Positions 33,163 to 41,507 of a stretch of 64,000 nt of DNA are shown in pieces; within the stretch, counting starts at the first letter, position 1, and each line of letters begins with the position of its first letter. Both the position numbers and the translations under genes were made by a program. Source of the DNA: Verrucosispora sp. WMMD573 (GTDB lineage: Bacteria; Actinomycetota; Actinomycetes; Mycobacteriales; Micromonosporaceae); contig NZ_CP114901.1 in the NCBI RefSeq assembly GCF_027497175.1, forward strand, positions 4,836,001 through 4,900,000. The letters are read 5' to 3'. The notes below the pieces were generated by a model. That model ran no database searches. It worked only from the letters and a program-made list of their open reading frames with translations, and was not told where the DNA came from.

Positions 33163-35610
33163 TCAGCGCTTCGGCGCCTTGACCTTCTGCTTGTTGTGGT
33201 TGTTGCCCCGGCCGTCGGGCTTGTAGTTACGCTCCACGTTGCCCGCCGCGTCCACCGAGAACCAGTGCACGGTCGTGCCGACGGGGATGGTGAGCGTCTC
33301 GCCGCCCTCCCGGATGCCGGCCGAGCCGTAGAGCGTGGAGCCGTAGGTGGGCCGGCTCCGGTCCAGGGTGTAGAAGACCGCCGCCGGCTCGCTGGTGGAG
33401 AAGGTCACGTCCACCATGCCCGGGGTGGCGCTCGCGCGCACCGACAACGAGCTTCTCGGGCGCTTCCGGTCGGTGTCGAAGTCCCGGGCCACCCGCAGCA
33501 TCTCGGTCAGGCCATTGGCGAACTCCATCGTCTCGGCGTGCGCCTCCTGCCAGGCCGGCTGGAACGAGGTGCCGACCTCGAAGTTCCAGGCGTAGATGCC
33601 GTACTTGTACCAGAGCATGTCACCGGAGTTGCCGGCCGCCGAGTACAGCACGTCGGCGATCGGGCCGGTCCGGGCCGGGGTGACCGCCAGGTTGCGGTGC
33701 CGCTTGATGGCGGTCAGGATCCGCGACGACGCACCCCAGAACAGCGACTCCTCGGCCAGCGTCGGCCGCGGCGCCGAGATCCGGCCGGGCACGGCGTACG
33801 AACCGGGCGACCACATGAAGTAGTTGCCCGACGAGTGCAGGTTCATCGAGAACCTGATGTTCGGTCGGGCGGCCAGCCAATCCACGTTGCGGTTCTCCGG
33901 CTCCGACAGCTCGCTCGGGCCGGCGTACGTGCCGCTGGTGCAACTGGTCGACGCGCCCGCGTAGCCGTCGAACAGGCTGTACTCGGTGTAGTTGCGGTTG
34001 TTGTCCACGCCCCACGAGTTGCGGCCGAGGAAGTCCGCCGGCGCCTCCGGCCCGCAGTGGTTGGTCATGTTCTTGCGCTGGGAGTTGAAGTCGTAGAACG
34101 AGTAGTGCCCGCCGTCCGGGTTGATCGACGGCGCGATCCAGATGTCGAGGTTGTCCACCAGGTCGCGGGTCTTCCGGTCGTGCGCGTAGTTGCGCAGCAG
34201 CCGTTCGGCGGTCTCGATGGTGACCAGCGGCGGCACCCACTCCCGGGCGTGTTCCTGGGCGTAGGCGAGCACCCCGAGCCGGGAGCCGTCGCGGTGCTTG
34301 CCGATGCGGATGGCGTACACCGGGTGTGGGTCGCGGGAGACCGACGCCGGTGCGGCGAGGCCGTCGGAGAGCGCGGTCCGCGCGACCGGCGCGACCACGC
34401 CGGCGCCTGGGCTGCCCCGATAGGTGTACGCGGTCAGCAGCGTCCCCGCCTGCGCGTTGAGCGCGGCGACGACCTGCTCGGCGGTGCTGGTGACGGTGCC
34501 GCTGCCGTCGGTGGCGAGGTCGACGCGGACTCCGGTGCCGGTGACGGTCACCGCCAGCGGTGCGCCGGCGACGCCGGGATCGGCGAACTCGACGGAGATG
34601 TCGTTGCCGCCCTGGTGACCCCAGGCCAGCGAGTCGACCGCGACCCGGCTGGCGTCGACGGTGCCGAGCACGGCCTGCGCCTTACGCCGGTAGCCGTTGG
34701 TCCGGTACGGCAGCTCGACGATCTCCGAGATCTTCGGGTACTGCGCGGACAGGGCCTTGATCCGGTCGTACAGCTCGGTGGGGGTCAGGTAGCTGGCCAC
34801 GAAGTCCTTCATGTAGCCCGGCCCCTCGGGGTCCTTCGGCGGGATCGGCAGCCACTCGTTGACCTTGGCCACCGCCACGTCACCGCTCGGACTGGTGATC
34901 CGCACGTACGCCGGACGGCTGGTCACCTGCGCCGCGCCCCGGTGGTAGAGGTAGACACCGGCGTCGACGAACCGGGAGATGGTCTGGGTGCCGCCGGAGC
35001 CGATCTCGGTGCCCGGCCCGCTGTCCCGCTCGACGGTCAACGGGCTGCCGTCGGCCTGCCCCTGCGCCCACTTGGCCTCGACCGATAGCACCTGCGTGTC
35101 GCCCGAGGTGTAGTAGTCCGCCCGGATGATTTTGACGTCGGAGACCGTGGACCGGGCCGAGAAGTCGGCCGCTGCCGCGTACTCCCGGTTCTCGGCCAGG
35201 TGGGCGGCGATGGTGGCCTCCCGCTCGGCCACCCGCTGCGCCGCGTCCGCCGGAGTGTGCAGCACCTTGCCGAAGGTGTAGCCGGCCCGGGTCAGCGTGG
35301 CGACTTCGTTGCCGGTCACCACGGCGTGCACGACGATGCCGTCGCCGGTATGGGTGATGTGATGGTCGAGGTCGACGCCGGTGGCCACCAGGGCGTCCAG
35401 TTCGGCGTTGTCGGCCAGGATCACCTCGACCACGCTGGCCCGCTCGTCGGCGAGCCGGCCGAGGTCGGCGGGCGCGGTGACCGGTGCGGCGGCCTGCGGC
35501 ACGATCGCCGCAGCGGGATTGACCAGCAGCAGCACGGCCGCGAAGGCGGCCAGTGCGGTGGCGGCGGGCAGCTGGGGTCGCCAGCGCAAGCCCGTACGGA
35601 CCTTGGACAT
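33163..35610 (-). CDS. Secreted M14 zinc carboxypeptidase with C-terminal chitobiase-like domain
   Basis: The 815-residue protein starts with an export signal (LPAATALAAFAAVLLLVNPAAA). The M14 domain has the zinc motif QEHAREW (His and Glu), the later zinc His in MNLHSSGNYF and the catalytic Glu in YAWNFEVGTSF. The tail (VFYTLDRSRPTYGSTLY to WFSVDAAGNVE) resembles chitobiase C-terminal/FN3-like domains. An N-terminal region of about 250 residues precedes the catalytic part. It should trim C-terminal residues of extracellular peptides. ATG 35610 was chosen because it begins the signal peptide. Confidence 0.9.
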   Translation of the reverse strand: MSKVRTGLRWRPQLPAATALAAFAAVLLLVNPAAAIVPQAAAPVTAPADLGRLADERASVVEVILADNAELDALVATGVDLDHHITHTGDGIVVHAVVTGNEVATLTRAGYTFGKVLHTPADAAQRVAEREATIAAHLAENREYAAAADFSARSTVSDVKIIRADYYTSGDTQVLSVEAKWAQGQADGSPLTVERDSGPGTEIGSGGTQTISRFVDAGVYLYHRGAAQVTSRPAYVRITSPSGDVAVAKVNEWLPIPPKDPEGPGYMKDFVASYLTPTELYDRIKALSAQYPKISEIVELPYRTNGYRRKAQAVLGTVDASRVAVDSLAWGHQGGNDISVEFADPGVAGAPLAVTVTGTGVRVDLATDGSGTVTSTAEQVVAALNAQAGTLLTAYTYRGSPGAGVVAPVARTALSDGLAAPASVSRDPHPVYAIRIGKHRDGSRLGVLAYAQEHAREWVPPLVTIETAERLLRNYAHDRKTRDLVDNLDIWIAPSINPDGGHYSFYDFNSQRKNMTNHCGPEAPADFLGRNSWGVDNNRNYTEYSLFDGYAGASTSCTSGTYAGPSELSEPENRNVDWLAARPNIRFSMNLHSSGNYFMWSPGSYAVPGRISAPRPTLAEESLFWGASSRILTAIKRHRNLAVTPARTGPIADVLYSAAGNSGDMLWYKYGIYAWNFEVGTSFQPAWQEAHAETMEFANGLTEMLRVARDFDTDRKRPRSSLSVRASATPGMVDVTFSTSEPAAVFYTLDRSRPTYGSTLYGSAGIREGGETLTIPVGTTVHWFSVDAAGNVERNYKPDGRGNNHNKQKVKAPKR

Positions 35611-35936
35611 GAGGCGGTCGCCCCTCTTCTCGGCGCGCGGCACGGAGGCAGCGGGTTCAGCGCGGATCCGCCGAGCCGCCCGGCTGCGGGCGACTACGAC
35701 GAGGCGCTCGGCGGTCGACGCTGCCCGCATCGCCGATTACGCAGCGTCGCGCATCCGGATCGTAGGAGTGATCGAGTTGCCGACATCCTTCGCCCGCAGA
35801 TAGGGATCTGTCAATCATCGGCGGCCCCGCCCCCGGTGACCGCGCCCACCCCGCACGACCGTCCCGGAACTCGTGTTTGACCTGCGTGCAGACTGGAGAT
35901 CAAGAGCGTGAGGCTCGACAACGAGGGGGATCACGC
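35611..35936. other. Intergenic spacer, divergent promoters
   Basis: These 326 bases lie between the divergent carboxypeptidase and hypothetical genes. No convincing short gene, strong palindrome or RNA was seen. It presumably holds both promoters. Confidence 0.5.
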
Positions 35937-36260
35937 GTGTCCGACAACGCCATCGACCGGCACCACCACGCCGCCGACCGTCCGGCCGGGGTCACCGACC
36001 CGTTGTTGTGGCGGCTCGCCCTGGACGTCGCCGACGCGCACGCGCCGGGCGAGGACGGTGGCTGCACCCACCTGCTGTGCGCCGGGCAGAACTGGCCGTG
36101 CGAGCCGTGGCAGCGGGCCCAGCGGGCGCTCAACCTCGCCCAGGGCGGCACGGCCGACGAGACAACCGCTCCTGCCACCACTCGGGACGACACCTGGGTA
36201 GCCCCGACCGCCCGCCCAACCTGGTCGACGGATCACTCCCGCCGGTCCGCCGCCGCCTGA
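35937..36260 (+). CDS. Hypothetical protein, 107 aa
   Basis: GTG 35937 follows GGGGGATCA. The product begins VSDNAIDRHHHAADRPAG and contains two cysteine pairs in CTHLLCAGQNWPCEPWQRA, preceded by DPLLWRLALDVADAH. It has no signal peptide or membrane segment. The pattern resembles small conserved actinomycete proteins of unknown function. The Cys/Trp/His cluster could bind metal, but no function is assigned. Confidence 0.65.
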   Translation: MSDNAIDRHHHAADRPAGVTDPLLWRLALDVADAHAPGEDGGCTHLLCAGQNWPCEPWQRAQRALNLAQGGTADETTAPATTRDDTWVAPTARPTWSTDHSRRSAAA

Positions 36261-36282
36261 GCGAGCCGGCCGGACCCAGGAT

Positions 36283-36299
36283 GTCAATGTAACGTTGAC
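36283..36299. promoter_or_regulatory. 17-bp palindromic operator candidate, upstream copy
   Basis: GTCAATGTAACGTTGAC (7-3-7, one arm mismatch) ends two bases before the GTG start of the HTH gene. A close second copy lies at 36766-36782. The position would let a bound protein block expression of the HTH gene. Confidence 0.65.
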
Positions 36300-36301
36300 A
36301 G

Positions 36302-36781
36302 GTGCTTGATCCGCTCGATCAACTGGCCGGCATTCCGGGGACCCGGGACCGGCTCGACGACGCCGAACTCGATCTCATCGACCGGGCCCGGCAGGCCGGC
36401 GCCACCTGGAACCAGGTCGCCGTAGCGCTGGGGCTGAGCAGTCGCCAGGCGGCCGAGCAGCGCCGTCAGCGCCTGGCCGTCGCGCGTACGAGCCGCCGGA
36501 AGGAATCCGACAGACGCTGGCCAGCCGAGGTCGCCACACTGCGCGGCCTCCTCACCGAGCTGCGGCGCTGGATCGACGCTGACCGTCGCTGGGATACCCG
36601 CTTCCCCCGGGCCGCGCTGACCCGCCGCACCACACTGCTCGCCTTGGAGGCCGAGCCGGGCGCCCTGTACGACCTGGCCGCCCGGATCCGCGCCGACCTG
36701 CCGGCCGCCGATCCCGGCCTGCCCGCTCCGGTACGCGCCGTCGCCCGCCATCTCGCCGAGGCGTTGTCAACGCGACGTTGA
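36302..36781 (+). CDS. Small HTH regulator (resembles actinomycete 'HSP18 transcriptional regulator' proteins)
   Basis: The 159-residue protein has an HTH at about 30-60 (ATWNQVAVALGLSSRQAAEQ) that is common in these small proteins, then two helical segments rich in Arg. There is no ribosome site before GTG 36302, so the message may be leaderless. Near-identical palindromes at its start and stop suggest autoregulation and control of the MFS gene 78 bp downstream. The family name is by resemblance only. Confidence 0.7.
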   Translation: MLDPLDQLAGIPGTRDRLDDAELDLIDRARQAGATWNQVAVALGLSSRQAAEQRRQRLAVARTSRRKESDRRWPAEVATLRGLLTELRRWIDADRRWDTRFPRAALTRRTTLLALEAEPGALYDLAARIRADLPAADPGLPAPVRAVARHLAEALSTRR

Positions 36782-36782
36782 C
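36766..36782. promoter_or_regulatory. 17-bp palindromic operator candidate, downstream copy
   Basis: GTCAACGCGACGTTGAC is a perfect 7-3-7 palindrome that overlaps the stop codon of the HTH gene and lies upstream of the MFS transporter. It shares the GTCAAyG arm and CGTTGAC arm with the site at 36283. Confidence 0.7.
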
Positions 36783-36859
36783 CTCCACCCGCAGGTATTG
36801 CCTCGGCGCGACTCAAGACAGGACGCTGTGGGCCACTCTGACTTGATTCCGGAGGGCTC

Positions 36860-38131
36860 GTGCGGCGCAACGCGATCCTGTTCGTGGCGGTGTCCCTGCT
36901 GTCCGGCCTCGGCGGCAGCGCTATGGCCCTGGTCACCGGCATCTGGATCCTCGATCTCACCGGCTCGCCCGGCCTGGCCGCGCTCGCCGGCCTCTGCGCT
37001 TACGCGCCCACCCTCGCCGGCCCGTGGCTCGGCGCTGTCGTCGACCGGCTGCCCCGACGCCCGGTCGTCGTCGCGGCCAACCTGACCCTCGCCGCCACCC
37101 TGCCCAGCCTGTTGGCGGTGCGTGGCCCCGGCCAGGTGTGGCTGCTGTTCTGCGTGGCCACGGTCTACGGCATCGCGTACGTCCTGATCGACGCGGGCGA
37201 GAGCGCCTTGCTGCCGGCGGCCCTGTCGCCGGTCCATCTCGGACGGGTCAACGGGTGGCGCTCCAGCGCCCAGGAGGGCGTCAAGCTGGTCGCACCGTTG
37301 GCCGGGGCCGGCCTGTACACCTGGCGGGGCGGCCATCTGGTCGCCCTGCTCGCCGCCGTCCTGCCGGCCCTCGCCGCAGCCGGCTTCGCGGCGCTGCGCC
37401 TGACCCGCACGCCGCCGCCGGTCGCGCCCCGGCCCGGGGGAGTCCGCGTCGGCCTGGCCGTCCTGTTCGGATCCCCGTCCATCCGACGACCGGTCGTGCT
37501 GGCCGGGGTCGCCATCGGCATGTCCGGCCTCGTCACCGCCGCCGGCTACGCCGTCGTCACCGACACGCTCGGCCTGCCGGCGACGTTCCTGGGCGTGCTG
37601 CTCAGCGCCCAGGGCGTCGGGTCGGTCGCCGGTGGACTGGTCGTCGGCCGGTTGATCGCCCGGTTCGACCCGACAGCGGTGGCCCTCGCCGGGGCCGGAC
37701 TCTTCGCGATCAGCTGCCTGGGCCGTTGCCTGCCGTGGTGGCCAGTGGTGGTCGCCGCGTCGGTGGTGACCGGTCTGGGGCTGCCGTGGGCGCTCGTCGC
37801 GGCCGTCACCGCCGTCCAGACACACAGCCCCGACGCCCTGCTCGGCCGGGTCGCCGCCACCGCCAACACGGTCATGTTCGGGTCGATCGCGGCGACGACG
37901 CCGCTCGGCTCCGCCGCCGTGCTGATCGGCCCACGACCACCGCTGATCCTCGCCGCCGCCGTCTGCCTCACCACTTGCGCGCTGACCTGGCGACGTCGGC
38001 GCGACCGTTCACCGTCACGAGCCGAAACGCCGACGAGGTCTTCCCTGCCCCCATCATCGACCCCCGACGCTTCGACTCCGAGGATCGGATCGCATTCGGC
38101 TCGGGCTACGGGGCCCGGCGGTCGCCGGTGA
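36860..38131 (+). CDS. MFS transporter (MFS_3/tetracycline-like exporter type)
   Basis: The 423-residue protein has about 12 hydrophobic helices and the MFS loop WLGAVVDRLPRRPVVVAA between helices 2 and 3. The final 45 residues are an unusual hydrophilic Ser/Thr/Pro/Arg tail. GTG 36860 follows GGAGGG. It is likely an efflux pump under control of the HTH gene just upstream. The substrate is unknown. Confidence 0.85.
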   Translation: MRRNAILFVAVSLLSGLGGSAMALVTGIWILDLTGSPGLAALAGLCAYAPTLAGPWLGAVVDRLPRRPVVVAANLTLAATLPSLLAVRGPGQVWLLFCVATVYGIAYVLIDAGESALLPAALSPVHLGRVNGWRSSAQEGVKLVAPLAGAGLYTWRGGHLVALLAAVLPALAAAGFAALRLTRTPPPVAPRPGGVRVGLAVLFGSPSIRRPVVLAGVAIGMSGLVTAAGYAVVTDTLGLPATFLGVLLSAQGVGSVAGGLVVGRLIARFDPTAVALAGAGLFAISCLGRCLPWWPVVVAASVVTGLGLPWALVAAVTAVQTHSPDALLGRVAATANTVMFGSIAATTPLGSAAVLIGPRPPLILAAAVCLTTCALTWRRRRDRSPSRAETPTRSSLPPSSTPDASTPRIGSHSARATGPGGRR

Positions 38132-38278
38132 TCCTGGCCGCTTGCTCGTGGGGCAATGACCGTTGCACCTGCGCTCGTCGCAGTCGTGACCGGCTTGCGC
38201 ATCGGCTCCGGGCGCATGAGGAGGACGCCGTCGAAAGACGAGCACGGCGTCGGCGGGAGCGGTCAGTCCTGTCTCCGC

Positions 38279-39277
38279 TCATCCTCGCGGAGATGCCGAC
38301 CCCTCGCACTCATCCGCGCCGGGCACGGCTACCGGCGCCTCCTCGGCGTCCCGGTCGGGGCAGCACACGGTCAGGGCGGCGGGCACGGCGCGTACCTTCA
38401 GTTTCCGGGCCGTGCTGCGGGCGCCGCCGTCCAACTCGTACGTCTTGGGGTCGGCGAAACGGACCTTGACCTTGCGTCCCCGGGTGATCCGCACGAACTT
38501 GGAGTCGTCCGAGCGGCCGGTGGCCATCTTGCCGAGGGTCCGGGCCCAGTCGACGGCGCCGCTGGCGGTGGAGACACCGATCTCCAGCGAGCCGCTGTCG
38601 GGGCGGGCGTCGTCGAAGGCGGGGATGCCGCCGGTGATGGTGCCGACGTTGCCGAACAGCACGCAACTGGCCTCACCGTCGAACCAGAGGGCACCGTCGA
38701 CGGTGATCCGGGTCCGGGTCAGCTCGCCGCGCACGTGGCGCAGCCCGGTCCACACGTACGCGAGCCGGCCGAGACGCCCCTTCATCTCCCGGTCGGCCTC
38801 GCGGATGAGGTCGCCGTCGAAGCCGGCACCGGCCATCACCGCGAAATGCTCGCCGTTGAGCTTGCCCAGGTCGAGCCGGCGCCGCTGCCCGTGCAGACCG
38901 ATCCGGACCGCCTCCCGCAGATCCTCGGGAATGCCCAGGTTGGTGGCGAACAGGTTGGCGGTGCCGGCGGGCAGGATCGCCATCGGTACGCGGGATCCGG
39001 CGAGGGTGTCCGCGCAGCGTTGGACCATGCCGTCGCCGCCCCAGACAAAGACCAGTTCGGCACCCTTGTCGAGCGCCTTGCGGACCTTCTTCGGCGCCTT
39101 ACGGCTCTTGGGTACCTCGTACCAGAGCAGATGTTCGACGCCCGCGCCGACGAGGGCGGCGCGCAGCTCGTCCAGGCCGCCACCGAGGTTCTTCTTCCGG
39201 TGGGCCACGACCGCGACGGCGCCGACCGCCACGGCGGGCGCCGGCCGGTCCGGATCCACCAGCACACTCGCACTCAT
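38279..39277 (-). CDS. Diacylglycerol/sphingosine-type lipid kinase
   Basis: The 332-residue protein has the DAGK catalytic signature FVWGGDGMVQRC and LPAGTANLFATNLGIP, then GFDGDLIREAD and the C-terminal YELDGG-like motif (TYELDGGARS). It phosphorylates a lipid hydroxyl using ATP. A run of Lys around RKAPKKVRKAL is near the N-terminal nucleotide region. ATG 39277 is the first start in frame. The convergent spacer to the MFS gene (38132-38278) shows no feature. Confidence 0.9.
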   Translation of the reverse strand: MSASVLVDPDRPAPAVAVGAVAVVAHRKKNLGGGLDELRAALVGAGVEHLLWYEVPKSRKAPKKVRKALDKGAELVFVWGGDGMVQRCADTLAGSRVPMAILPAGTANLFATNLGIPEDLREAVRIGLHGQRRRLDLGKLNGEHFAVMAGAGFDGDLIREADREMKGRLGRLAYVWTGLRHVRGELTRTRITVDGALWFDGEASCVLFGNVGTITGGIPAFDDARPDSGSLEIGVSTASGAVDWARTLGKMATGRSDDSKFVRITRGRKVKVRFADPKTYELDGGARSTARKLKVRAVPAALTVCCPDRDAEEAPVAVPGADECEGSASPRG

Positions 39278-39386
39278 GCCGGCAGTGGTACCCGACGGCC
39301 AGCGATTTCACGCCTGGTGGAGGTAGTCGGGAGACGTTGTGTCACCGCCAGGTCCACGGTCCGCTCTCCGTGGGCGCTCGTGACGG

Positions 39387-41189
39387 TCAGGCACCCGTGA
39401 CACGCTTGGCCACCATGCGGTTGCCGAGCACGAGGTGGTCGATCTCGGTGCTCAGGAAGCAGTTCAGCGCGTCGGTCGGGCTGCACACGATCGGTTCGCC
39501 GGCTACGTTGAAGGACGTGTTGATCAGACACGGCACGTTTGTCAGCGTGGTGAACCGCTGTAGCAGCGCCGCCAGCCTCGGGGTCTGCTCGGTGGTGACG
39601 GTCTGCACCCGCGAGGTGCCGTCGACGTGCACAGCACCCGGGATGACCTCCCGGAACTCCGGCCGGACCGGGAAGACGAAGGTCATGTAGGGCGACCGGA
39701 CCTTGCGGCCCATCTCGAAGACCTTCGGCGCGTCGTGCTCCAGCACCAGCGGCGCGAACGGCCGGAACGGTTCCCGGTGCTTGACCCGCTTGTTGATGAT
39801 GTCCTTGATGTCGGGGAAGTTCGGGTTCGCCAGGATGCTGCGGTGCCCGAGGGCCCGGGGCCCGTGCTCGATCCGACCCTCGAACCAGCCGATCACGACC
39901 TTGCCGGTGAGCAGCTCGGCCACCTGGTCGACGACCTCGTCGTCGGTCAGCCGGGCGGTCCACTCCACCCGGTCGGCGAACTCACCGAGCGCCCGCTCGA
40001 CCTCGGCGTCGTCGTACTCCGGCCCCAGGTACGGGGTGACCGACGGCGCGTACTTCACCTCGGCGGTGGTGGCCGGGTGGTTGACCCACGCGAACACCGT
40101 CGCGCCGATGGCCACACCGGTGTCACTGGCGCCGAAGCTCACCGATACGTCGGAGAACCGCGAGCCCTCCAGCAGCTCGGTGTTGTTGACGCAGTTGAGC
40201 GCCACCCCACCCTCGACCAGCAGGTGATCCAGGTCGGTCCGGGTCTCCAGCGCCGCCACCTGGTGCCGGGTCACCACGGTGACCATCTCCTGGACCGCCG
40301 CCGCGACCCGGGACTGGTACTCGATGGTGTCCTGCGCCGGACCGAAGTGCTTCTCCAGCAGGGGCTCGAACTGCCGCGGGTTCTCCAGGTCGTTCGGCAG
40401 GACCATGGTGTACCGCCCGCCCTCGTGCAGTTCGACGAAGTGCTCCAAGAACGGGTTGGGCGACGGCGGCTCGCCGAACCCGGCCAGGCCCATCACCTTG
40501 TACTCGTCGTTGTTGGGTACGAATCCCAAGAACCGCGTGACGCAGGAGTAGAGATTGCCCAGCGAGTCATTGGCCGTGACGAACGAGTCCTCGAAGACCC
40601 GGATCCGGCCGTCCCGGATCTCCCCGGTCAACGACGACAGCAGCTCGGCCCGGCCATCGCTGATCAGGAATGCCGCGTCCTTGACCCCCGCCATGTAGTA
40701 GCCCGTCATCGCGTGGGCGAAGTGGTGCGGGACGAATACCACCTTCGCCGGATCCGGGGTGAACCCGGTTCGAGCGGCGAAGTCAGCCAGGATCGCGTCG
40801 TGTCCCAGCACCGTGGCGAACACCATGCCGATATGGTTGAGACGAACCAGCTTCTGCGTCGGCGGCATCGGGATCGACGCCAGTTCGGCCAGCGTGCTGT
40901 CGAAGACCTTGGCGTCGAAGTTCCACGGGATCGCGATCAGGTCGACGTCATCGAAATCGATCCCGGCATGATCCAGGACCCAGCGGACCGAGTTGATCGG
41001 GAAGTCTGACGTCTTCTTCTGCCGGTTGAGGCGCTCCTCCTCCACCGCCGCGACCAGCTCGCCGTCCACGAGCAGCGCCGCGCCGGCGTCGTGCCCGAGC
41101 AGATAATGCTTCTCGGTGCCAACTGCGCCATAATGCTCGGCAAACATTTCCGCGCTGCGGGAAAAACCGTTGCACCCCAGAATGATCAT
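39387..41189 (-). CDS. O-carbamoyltransferase (NodU/CmcH/TobZ family)
   Basis: The 600-residue protein has LLGHDAGAALLVDGELVAA and EEERLNRQKKTSDFP, the HHFAHAMTGYY metal site, LVEGGVALNCVNN, and the C-terminal carbamoyl-transfer site GRIEHGPRALGHRSILA. It uses carbamoyl phosphate and ATP to carbamoylate a hydroxyl, usually on a natural product or sugar. The size is complete. It stands alone, with no sugar, polyketide or peptide genes next to it, so its substrate may be made elsewhere in the genome. Confidence 0.92.
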   Translation of the reverse strand: MIILGCNGFSRSAEMFAEHYGAVGTEKHYLLGHDAGAALLVDGELVAAVEEERLNRQKKTSDFPINSVRWVLDHAGIDFDDVDLIAIPWNFDAKVFDSTLAELASIPMPPTQKLVRLNHIGMVFATVLGHDAILADFAARTGFTPDPAKVVFVPHHFAHAMTGYYMAGVKDAAFLISDGRAELLSSLTGEIRDGRIRVFEDSFVTANDSLGNLYSCVTRFLGFVPNNDEYKVMGLAGFGEPPSPNPFLEHFVELHEGGRYTMVLPNDLENPRQFEPLLEKHFGPAQDTIEYQSRVAAAVQEMVTVVTRHQVAALETRTDLDHLLVEGGVALNCVNNTELLEGSRFSDVSVSFGASDTGVAIGATVFAWVNHPATTAEVKYAPSVTPYLGPEYDDAEVERALGEFADRVEWTARLTDDEVVDQVAELLTGKVVIGWFEGRIEHGPRALGHRSILANPNFPDIKDIINKRVKHREPFRPFAPLVLEHDAPKVFEMGRKVRSPYMTFVFPVRPEFREVIPGAVHVDGTSRVQTVTTEQTPRLAALLQRFTTLTNVPCLINTSFNVAGEPIVCSPTDALNCFLSTEIDHLVLGNRMVAKRVTGA

Positions 41190-41453
41190 CAGTTGGCGTC
41201 CCTTACTCTGGTATTACGCTGCGGTTTCAGCTGCTTCACGTTCAGATTTCCCTCTCGGAAGCTATCCGCGTGCCGATCGCCGGGGCAAGGTGCGAAACAC
41301 ACCAGAGGGCATGCATTCCTCACGGCTGTTTTCCGTTCCTCTCGCCGGCCTCACCCGCTGAGCCGTCGCCCCGACCGACGTCGGGACCCCACGCCGCCCC
41401 GCGTCCCGACGACATGTTGTGGGGGGCCGGCCGACACCGCGACGGTCAGGGTT
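41190..41453. other. Spacer upstream of the carbamoyltransferase
   Basis: Together with the terminator this makes a 318-bp gap. The first 90 bases next to the gene are clearly less GC-rich than average, as expected for its promoter. No gene or further repeat was recognised. Confidence 0.5.
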
Positions 41454-41500
41454 CGCTCCCGGGATCGAGTGGGCTCCGACGCCACTCGATCCCGGGAGCG
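41454..41500 (-). terminator. Perfect 19-bp stem terminator of htpG
   Basis: CGCTCCCGGGATCGAGTGG at 41454-41472 pairs exactly with 41482-41500 around a 9-base loop. It begins 8 bases past the htpG stop. Its strength would keep htpG transcription out of the carbamoyltransferase promoter. Confidence 0.92.
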
Positions 41501-41507
41501 GGGGTGG

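Noticed and set aside
41454..41500. Inverted repeat read as an operator or attachment site
   Set aside because: It lies directly after the htpG stop with a perfect 19-bp stem and a short loop, so a terminator explains it better.
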